Part shown: positions 7,886 through 12,213 of the stretch, in pieces
Layout of the letters: the number at the start of each line of letters is the position of its first letter
Numbering within the stretch: the first letter of the stretch is position 1
Assembly: GCA_034437755.1 (NCBI GenBank)
Contig: DAOTTV010000018.1
Coordinates: 1 to 12,213 of the forward strand
Length of the DNA stretch: 12,213 nucleotides
Direction of reading: 5' to 3'
Origin: JAUZRW01 sp034437755
GTDB lineage: Bacteria > Chloroflexota > Anaerolineae > Aggregatilineales > Phototrophicaceae
Notes under the pieces: model-generated
Seen by the model: the letters and a program-made list of their open reading frames with translations, nothing else
Told to the model about the DNA's origin: nothing
The model's database searches: none
Program-made: the position numbers and the translations under genes

Positions 7886-9039
7886 TTACCTATGAAGCGA
7901 TCATCAAAAAAGCCGAGCGCAAATATAAAGACGTTCTGCGGGCGTGGTTGACAGGTGATGAGACGCTCTTTCCGCTTGAGTTTCGTGTCGGTCGCCTCTC
8001 GAAGGATTTGGAGGAACGGCGCAGGCAAATCGAGCAACTGCGCCAACGATCTAAGGAACAGGCAGAGCGTGGCTATGCGATCGTGTGGCAGACGGTCAAC
8101 AAGCGCAATTTATCGACACAGACCACGCCACGCCGCATCATCATCGAGACCTTAGACGATTATCTCGCCCTACTCCGCCGTGTCACAGAATTCGACAATT
8201 TCACCCGCGACGCTGATAAAATCCGCCAGCAGTTCCCGACGTTAGGCGCGTGGCTACAGGCGCATCCGCAAACAGTCATTGACTATCACGGCGCGTGGGA
8301 TGACTTGCTGACCGTGTGCGATTACTTCGTCAAGCATCCGCGTCCGAATGTCTACAGTCGCGAATTGCCGATTGCGGTGCATACCAAATTTATCGAAAAG
8401 CATGTGGGTATCCTGAGTGAATTGCTCGATGAAATCTTGCCTGATGACGCTATCACAGCGGATGAGAGCAATTTCAATATGCGCTATGGCCTCAAGACGA
8501 AGCCGATATTGGTGCGGATGCGTGTTCTCGAGGAACAACTGGACTGGCAATTCGGGCTACGGCTTGAGGATTTGACATTGCCTGTAGAGCAACTCGCGCA
8601 TTTGCTCCGCGACCATCTGAAGCCGAAGCGCGTGATTATCGTCGAGAATCAGATTAACTTCTTGACCGTTCCGCAATTGCCGGCGGCGGTAGCGCTCTTC
8701 GGGGGTGGGTTTGGCGTGCAGGTCTTGTGTAATGTCGATTGGTTGGCACGGTGTGAGATCATCTACTGGGGCGATATTGACGCGCACGGGTTCCAAATTC
8801 TGTCAGACTTACGCAAAAATTTCCCACATACACGCGCGATTATGATGGATAGCGAAACACTAGAGCGATATGCCGATTATATCGTTCCCAGCAAGCAGAC
8901 GCGCCGGGCTGATTTCGCTGGGCTGACACCAGATGAACTAGATATACTCTCTCATGTTCAAGAAAATAACTTACGTCTAGAGCAAGAGCATATCCCTCAG
9001 CAGTATGTGGTCTTACAGTTAAAACGGGCTCTCCGTTAA
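7882..9039 (+). CDS. jetD: Wadjet protein JetD (DUF3322/DUF2220, Toprim nuclease)
   Basis: The 385-residue product has the JetD layout. The N-terminal DUF3322 part spans residues 1 to about 190 (MITYEAIIKKAERKYKDVLR, later LPIAVHTKFIEKHVGIL). The C-terminal DUF2220 Toprim fold, related to topoisomerase VI subunit A, includes VIIVENQINF with Glu255 and YWGDIDAHG with Asp298 and Asp300, which fit the Toprim metal-binding acidic set. The conserved end LRLEQEHIPQQYV is present, so the protein is full length. In Wadjet, JetD cleaves small circular DNA once JetABC has extruded it. The ATG overlaps the jetC stop as ATGA, a classic coupling junction. No terminator is visible after it, and a phosphatase fragment begins one base downstream. 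Confidence 0.94.
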   Translation: MITYEAIIKKAERKYKDVLRAWLTGDETLFPLEFRVGRLSKDLEERRRQIEQLRQRSKEQAERGYAIVWQTVNKRNLSTQTTPRRIIIETLDDYLALLRRVTEFDNFTRDADKIRQQFPTLGAWLQAHPQTVIDYHGAWDDLLTVCDYFVKHPRPNVYSRELPIAVHTKFIEKHVGILSELLDEILPDDAITADESNFNMRYGLKTKPILVRMRVLEEQLDWQFGLRLEDLTLPVEQLAHLLRDHLKPKRVIIVENQINFLTVPQLPAAVALFGGGFGVQVLCNVDWLARCEIIYWGDIDAHGFQILSDLRKNFPHTRAIMMDSETLERYADYIVPSKQTRRADFAGLTPDELDILSHVQENNLRLEQEHIPQQYVVLQLKRALR

Positions 9040-9040
9040 T

Positions 9041-9280
9041 ATGTGCCACGCGGTCACTGAAGGTATTAGGTTCATCCACGAACGTATTCAAGCGGGCGGC
9101 AAAGTGTATATTCACCGTGCCAGTGGGTTTCATCGTGCCCCTACGATGACTGCGGCATATCTTATGTCTACGGGCTTATCTATGGAGGATGCGCTCGCAA
9201 CCATTCGAAGCGCTCGACCTTTTGCAAAGCCGATAAAATCGCAAATCGACGTACTAAAACGATTATCATCCGAAGTATAA
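9041..9280 (+). pseudogene. Dual-specificity phosphatase fragment with catalytic Cys replaced by Arg
   Basis: The 79-residue frame matches the C-terminal half of small dual-specificity (tyrosine/serine) protein phosphatases: GGKVYIH, the P-loop, APTMTAAYLMSTG, then MEDALATIRSARPF. The P-loop of the family is HCxxGxxR-like (C-x5-R). Here it reads IHRASGFHR, so the essential Cys is Arg, one base change from a Cys codon (TGT to CGT). About 60-70 N-terminal residues, including the general-acid Asp loop, are missing. It begins one base after the jetD stop (TAA-T-ATG) with no ribosome-binding site of its own, so any translation would be by reinitiation. I infer a dead remnant captured when the island's right edge formed. 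A non-catalytic phosphate-binding role is possible but unsupported. Confidence 0.65.
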
Positions 9281-9344
9281 TGCGAGTGTTGCAAAGTTAG
9301 CATGCTTAAACGACAGAGGCGCGACACAAGTCAAGCGACTGTTA

Positions 9345-9371
9345 CGGTAGAACCACAAAATAACGTGGTCT
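9345..9371 (+). repeat. 27-bp direct repeat, right copy
   Basis: This is identical to 1494-1520 and in the same orientation, with the same ACCAC...GTGGT hairpin. The copies are 7851 bases apart, and everything from the zinc-ribbon transposase fragment to the phosphatase fragment lies between them. It sits in a 160-base stretch without genes between the phosphatase remnant and the IS4-type tail. Nothing else is seen in 9281-9436. Confidence 0.75.
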
Positions 9372-9436
9372 CGCAGAAAAGCGGGATGCCTTTCAAACTT
9401 GTTTCAACCAAAAAGCAAGATTTGGAAGAGACATGA

Positions 9437-9775
9437 ACCCTCAAAACGAATTTTGCCCAAATATGGGTTGCTGAACCGCGTGTATGCGATGCTCTCCAAG
9501 ATATGAAAGCCCGTGGCTTTGATGTCGAGAAATTTCGTTTGCGCCATACCAAACGCTTCGAACGCCTGTTGATTGTTCTCGTATTGCCTGCGTTCTGGAT
9601 TTGGGGTGTGGCACGACGATTACGGGTCACGCAACAGATTCGCACACTAGTTGGCGACAGTCACCGAAAGCGCTACAGCCCTTTTCAACTGGCTTATCGC
9701 TGGCTCGAACGACAAATTACACAGAGACGAAGTACCATTCCTGACCCTAAGTATCAATTTGGGCTACTTGTATAA
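9437..9775 (+). pseudogene. IS4-type transposase, C-terminal remnant
   Basis: The plus strand is open from just after a stop at 9434-9436 to a stop at 9773-9775. The recognisable part starts near 9500 with MKARGFDVEKFRLRHTKRFERLL, which matches the segment after the catalytic Glu in IS4-type transposases ('LK.RGF.LE.T...D...L..LL'). A hydrophobic helix and a basic stretch with the residues FQLAYRWLERQI follow, the usual C-terminal end. All three DDE acidic residues are upstream and absent, so no activity is expected. An internal ATG at 9503 is not a meaningful start. An inverted pair CTGAC/GTCAG at 9778-9792 directly follows the stop and may mark the element's end. Confidence 0.65.
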
Positions 9776-9873
9776 AACTGACAGGTCGTCAGCGTAGTCC
9801 CCAACAAAAACCACGCGAAATCCCAAAGAGCCAGACTTTAACCCATTGTGACCCTTTATCATCTTTTTAAATT

Positions 9874-9882
9874 TGCTATACT
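9874..9882 (+). promoter_or_regulatory. Extended -10 promoter upstream of gltX
   Basis: TGC-TATACT (9874-9882) is an extended -10 box. The hexamer 17 bases upstream (CTTTAT, 9854-9859) is a poor -35, as is usual for extended -10 promoters. Transcription would begin at about 9889, some 78 bases before the preferred gltX start. Confidence 0.5.
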
Positions 9883-9895
9883 GAACGCAACCAAG

Positions 9896-9924
9896 CAAGG
9901 CGCACGCTGTGTCGCCTTGTTTTA
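9896..9924 (+). terminator. Hairpin plus T-run in the gltX leader (terminator or attenuator)
   Basis: CAAGGCG (9896-9902) and CGCCTTG (9913-9919) form an exact seven-pair stem. CAC and GTG continue it inward past a single bulged T, and TTTTAT follows directly. The shape is that of an intrinsic terminator. It lies downstream of the predicted promoter and upstream of the gltX start, so it would be the first structure in the gltX transcript. It may stop readthrough from the left, act as an attenuator, or protect the 5' end. Confidence 0.6.
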
Positions 9925-9966
9925 TATTGACACTCATACACGATGAGCAACAAAGGAGATGTCTTT

Positions 9967-11469
9967 GTGAGCGAAAAACCGGTACGTTTGCGCTTTGCGC
10001 CTAGCCCGACGGGTTCCCTGCATATTGGTGGCGTGCGCCTTGCGATATTTAACTGGCTTTATGCCCGTAAACATGGCGGTCAACATATTTTGCGGATTGA
10101 AGATACTGACCAGAAGCGCTACGTCGAAGATAGTGTACAGGGTATCCTGCGCGCGTTTGATTGGCTAGGGCTAACATTCGACGAAGGCCCGCACGTAGGT
10201 GGCGACTACGGCCCATACGTCCAATCTGAGCGCCTCGATCTGTATCAGCATTGGGCAAACTGGCTCGTCGACAACGGGCGCGCTTACAAAGCATTTGAAA
10301 CTGCCGAAGACCTGCAACAGATCAGCGAAGAGCGGCAGAAAATGGGCTTGCCCCCCGGCTATGACGGGCGTGCGCGCAGTCTTACGCCGGAGCAAATTGC
10401 CGAATATGAAGCCGAGGGTCGTCCGTATGTGATCCGTTTTAAGATGCCACAGACCGGACGCACGATCTGCGAAGACGCGATTCGTGGCAAGGTTGATTTC
10501 GACAACGATCAACTGGTTGATACGATCCTCATGAAGTCTGACGGATACCCGACTTATCACCTCGCGCACATCGTCGATGACCACTTGATGGGTATCTCGC
10601 ACGTCACGCGCGGTGTGGAGTGGTTGCCATCGTTTCCTTTACACTGGAATATGTGGGAAGCCTTCGGGTGGGAGCGTCCGATGTTTGCCCATATGCCCCT
10701 GATCTTGAAGCCGGAGGGCAAAGGCAAGCTGAGTAAGCGCGAAGCGGTCTTGAAGGACGGCACGAAAGTGCCATCGCTGGCGCAGGATTTTATCGAGGGC
10801 GGGTATCTGCCTGAGGCGACGACCAACTTCTTGATTAACATCGGTTGGAATTATGGCGATAACGTCGAGATTTTCAGCTTTGAGGAAGCGATGGAACGCT
10901 TCGACTTTTCGGGCATTAACAAAGCGAATGCCGCCTACCCGATCCAGAAGTTGGATGCCATCAACGGCGAATACATCCGCGCCCTGCCGACCGATGATCT
11001 CGCGGATCGGCTTCAGCCCGTGTTCGAAGATGCGGGCTACACGGTCGATAGGGATTTGCTCCGGCAGCTGGTGCCAGCGATCCAGACGCGCATGAAGGTG
11101 CTGACGGAAGCGCCGGAACTGGCGGGCTTCCTCTTTGCGGATTGGCAGGCGTTCACGATTGACGACCCCACGATGCTGATCCAGCGCAAGATGGATGCTG
11201 ATGGTACGATCACTTGCTTGCGCGCATCTCTGACTTTAATCGAGTCGATTGAGGATTATACGCACGATCATCTTTATGCAGAGTTCAAGAAGCTGGCGAA
11301 AGAACTGAGCGTGAAGAACGGGCAACTCTTCGGCACGTTGCGCGTCGCGCTCACTGCACAAAAAGTCTCGCCGCCGACATTCGAGACGATGGAGTTGCTG
11401 GGCAAAGAGGAGACAATGCGACGGGTGCAACTGGCACTGGATGCGATGCGCGAGCTGGCGGACTCGTAG
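9967..11469 (+). CDS. gltX: Glutamyl-tRNA synthetase
   Basis: This class I aminoacyl-tRNA synthetase charges tRNA-Glu with glutamate in the cytoplasm. The 500-residue product has the HIGH motif as LHIGG (His19) after FAPSPTGS, the LRIEDTDQKRY segment typical of GluRS, and the KMSKS loop as KLSKR (Lys254-Arg258). The Rossmann fold is followed by an all-helical anticodon-binding half. The zinc-binding cysteines of some GluRS are missing (AYKAFETAEDL), as in many bacteria. I prefer the GTG at 9967 because AGGAG (9954-9958) lies eight bases before it. The in-frame ATG at 9943 would add eight residues but has no ribosome-binding site. A tRNA-Gln gene follows 88 bases downstream with its own promoter. 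Confidence 0.95.
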   Translation: MSEKPVRLRFAPSPTGSLHIGGVRLAIFNWLYARKHGGQHILRIEDTDQKRYVEDSVQGILRAFDWLGLTFDEGPHVGGDYGPYVQSERLDLYQHWANWLVDNGRAYKAFETAEDLQQISEERQKMGLPPGYDGRARSLTPEQIAEYEAEGRPYVIRFKMPQTGRTICEDAIRGKVDFDNDQLVDTILMKSDGYPTYHLAHIVDDHLMGISHVTRGVEWLPSFPLHWNMWEAFGWERPMFAHMPLILKPEGKGKLSKREAVLKDGTKVPSLAQDFIEGGYLPEATTNFLINIGWNYGDNVEIFSFEEAMERFDFSGINKANAAYPIQKLDAINGEYIRALPTDDLADRLQPVFEDAGYTVDRDLLRQLVPAIQTRMKVLTEAPELAGFLFADWQAFTIDDPTMLIQRKMDADGTITCLRASLTLIESIEDYTHDHLYAEFKKLAKELSVKNGQLFGTLRVALTAQKVSPPTFETMELLGKEETMRRVQLALDAMRELADS

Positions 11470-11511
11470 CACGCATCGCGGGGCTGTGGGGCGATCACGC
11501 TGAATTTCGCC

Positions 11512-11539
11512 TTGCGCCCCGCCCAAAAATCATTATAAT
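11512..11539 (+). promoter_or_regulatory. Promoter of the tRNA-Gln gene
   Basis: TTGCGC (11512-11517) and a perfect TATAAT (11534-11539) are separated by 16 bases, and the tRNA begins 18 bases after the -10. The G/C-rich stretch just upstream (11488-11520) has complementary arms GGGGCG/CGCCCC that could end gltX transcription, but no T-run follows. Confidence 0.55.
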
Positions 11540-11557
11540 ACAAGCATTATATCTCAT

Positions 11558-11629
11558 TGGGAGATAGTTTAATTGGCAAAACAGTGGATTCTGGTTCCAC
11601 CATTCTAGGTTCGAGTCCTAGTCTCCCAG
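11558..11629 (+). tRNA. tRNA-Gln, anticodon CTG
   Basis: A complete cloverleaf can be drawn by eye. The acceptor stem is TGGGAGA with TCTCCCA (seven pairs). The D arm is GTTT with AAAC, the anticodon stem GTGGA with TCCAC, and the loop TTCTGGT gives anticodon CTG, which reads CAG. The T arm is CTAGG-TTCGAGT-CCTAG, and the discriminator base is G. The leading T-A acceptor pair is typical of bacterial tRNA-Gln. The 3' CCA is not encoded. The gene has its own promoter and a strong terminator, so it is a single-gene unit. Confidence 0.95.
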
Positions 11630-11663
11630 CACAACTGGACGTAATCCGAACATCGTCCTTCGG

Positions 11664-11696
11664 AAATGCCACCCACATCTGGGGTGGCATTTTTTG
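11664..11696 (+). terminator. Rho-independent terminator after tRNA-Gln
   Basis: AAATGCCACCC (11664-11674) pairs exactly over 11 bases with GGGTGGCATTT (11682-11692) around a seven-base loop, followed by a run of T. A smaller hairpin, TCCGAA/TTCGGA (11645-11664), precedes it and may assist processing of the tRNA 3' end. Read in reverse, the stem also ends in A/T-rich sequence, so it may act on the opposite strand too. Confidence 0.88.
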
Positions 11697-11931
11697 TTGC
11701 TTTGAGATTTTGGCGAACTTCCCTATAGACCCTAATCAGATAGTAAAAAGGGGGATGAAGTTCGACACACACAATTTTACCGTCTTCGTTAACCACAACT
11801 TTCTGGATTAACAATCTCAACAGTGTTTGTTGTTAGTCTTTGGACAGTGTACCATAAATTTCTTGAATTTGGTCAAGAAACGTCAGCGCATCATCAAGAT
11901 TTTGTAGTGAAGTCTCCAATGTTTGTGAAAT
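11697..11931 (-). pseudogene. Large serine recombinase, C-terminal remnant with in-frame stop
   Basis: Reading leftward from 11931, one frame gives the residues SQTLETSLQNLDDALTFLDQ, then a TAA at 11833-11835, then QQTLLRLLIQKVVVNEDGK and VELHPPFYYLIR. This is the helical linker and closing beta segment of large serine recombinases and resolvases, where 'L...V.RVVVN..G....VEL.PPF.YL' is typical. The catalytic N-terminus is absent and the frame is broken by one nonsense codon, so it is a relic. The frame runs on into the tRNA terminator to 11605, but likeness to the family fades near 11710. Its place beside a tRNA gene fits an old integration event. Confidence 0.6.
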
Positions 11932-11967
11932 TTACTGGTTCTAACGTTTTTGGTGGAAATACTCGTG

Positions 11968-12213
11968 CTAGCAGGAAGTAGCGACCAGCAAGTTCTCCAA
12001 CCAGCACTCTCGATGCCGTTTCTGGTTGAGCTTGTGAAAGGGCGAAATATCGGGTGAAGCAGACAGCCCCCTAATGCGAGGTGATCGAGCGCGTGGGCAA
12101 TGCGGCAGAAAATTGTGCAGTAGTGTCCAACCACGCACCAATAAATGAGCGGTGTTACGATGCCCGTGAAAGTCGCGCGCCATGTACAAACAGCGCGTCA
12201 TCGGTTGCATGTG
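11968..12213 (-). pseudogene. Transposase C-terminal part (runs off the right edge)
   Basis: The reverse strand is open from the right edge to a stop at 11968-11970, giving 81 residues. The segments GHRNTAHLLVRGWTLLHNF, then SPFHKLNQKR and CWLENLLVAT, resemble the closing region of a DDE transposase family I remember only by pattern ('AHL.VRGW..L.NF.P..P......GL.SP...LN...Y...WL.NLL'). I cannot name the IS family. The catalytic part would lie beyond the window, so I cannot say whether the element is whole. Nothing recognisable fills 11932-11967. Confidence 0.45.

Noticed and set aside
9331..9645. Minus-strand 104-codon frame across the right repeat copy
   Set aside because: It reads antisense through the IS4-type tail and the 27-bp repeat, with no family likeness on this strand.
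10171..10602. Minus-strand 143-codon frame inside gltX
   Set aside because: Antisense shadow of a conserved housekeeping gene.
11557..11811. Plus-strand 84-codon frame over the tRNA
   Set aside because: It starts in the tRNA and crosses the terminator stem, so it is not a protein gene.
1..12213. CRISPR array or tandem repeats
   Set aside because: No regularly spaced repeat was seen on either strand. The only exact long repeat noted is the two-copy 27-mer.

Overview
The window is a bacterial chromosomal segment. A complete four-gene Wadjet (JetABCD) plasmid-defence operon lies inside a graveyard of broken transposases, followed by a housekeeping block of gltX and a tRNA-Gln gene. The transposase types and the gltX sequence suggest a Chloroflexota-like organism. 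This is a judgement from remembered family resemblance, not from a search, and I hold it loosely.

Layout. Positions 1-952 hold two divergent genes of unknown role: a partial one running off the left edge, and a MerR-like DNA-binding protein with a long coiled-coil tail. They share a short intergenic region with face-to-face promoters and a perfect dyad. Positions 953-2448 carry no intact gene. They hold a frameshifted ISL3-type transposase N-terminus, a zinc-ribbon DDE transposase cut at both ends, and the first codons of a third transposase-like gene. The Wadjet promoter (2399-2426) lies inside that last fragment.

Positions 2475-9039 are jetA, jetB, jetC and jetD, overlapping by 8, 8 and 4 bases, so they form one transcription unit with coupled translation. 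In the family, JetA (kleisin), JetB (KITE) and JetC (SMC ATPase) form a loop-extruding complex that senses small circular DNA, and JetD (Toprim nuclease) cuts it. The Walker A, signature and Walker B motifs of JetC and the Toprim acidic residues of JetD are all present, so the system looks functional. One base after jetD comes a dual-specificity-phosphatase fragment whose catalytic Cys is Arg.

Positions 9281-9775 are again mobile-element debris, including an IS4-type transposase tail. A 27-bp sequence with an internal hairpin occurs identically at 1494-1520 and 9345-9371, bracketing the defence island in direct orientation.

Positions 9874-11696 are the core-genome part: an extended -10 promoter, a strong leader hairpin, gltX, then tRNA-Gln(CTG) with its own promoter and a textbook terminator. 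From 11697 to the right edge the minus strand holds a serine-recombinase tail with an in-frame stop and the C-terminus of another transposase.
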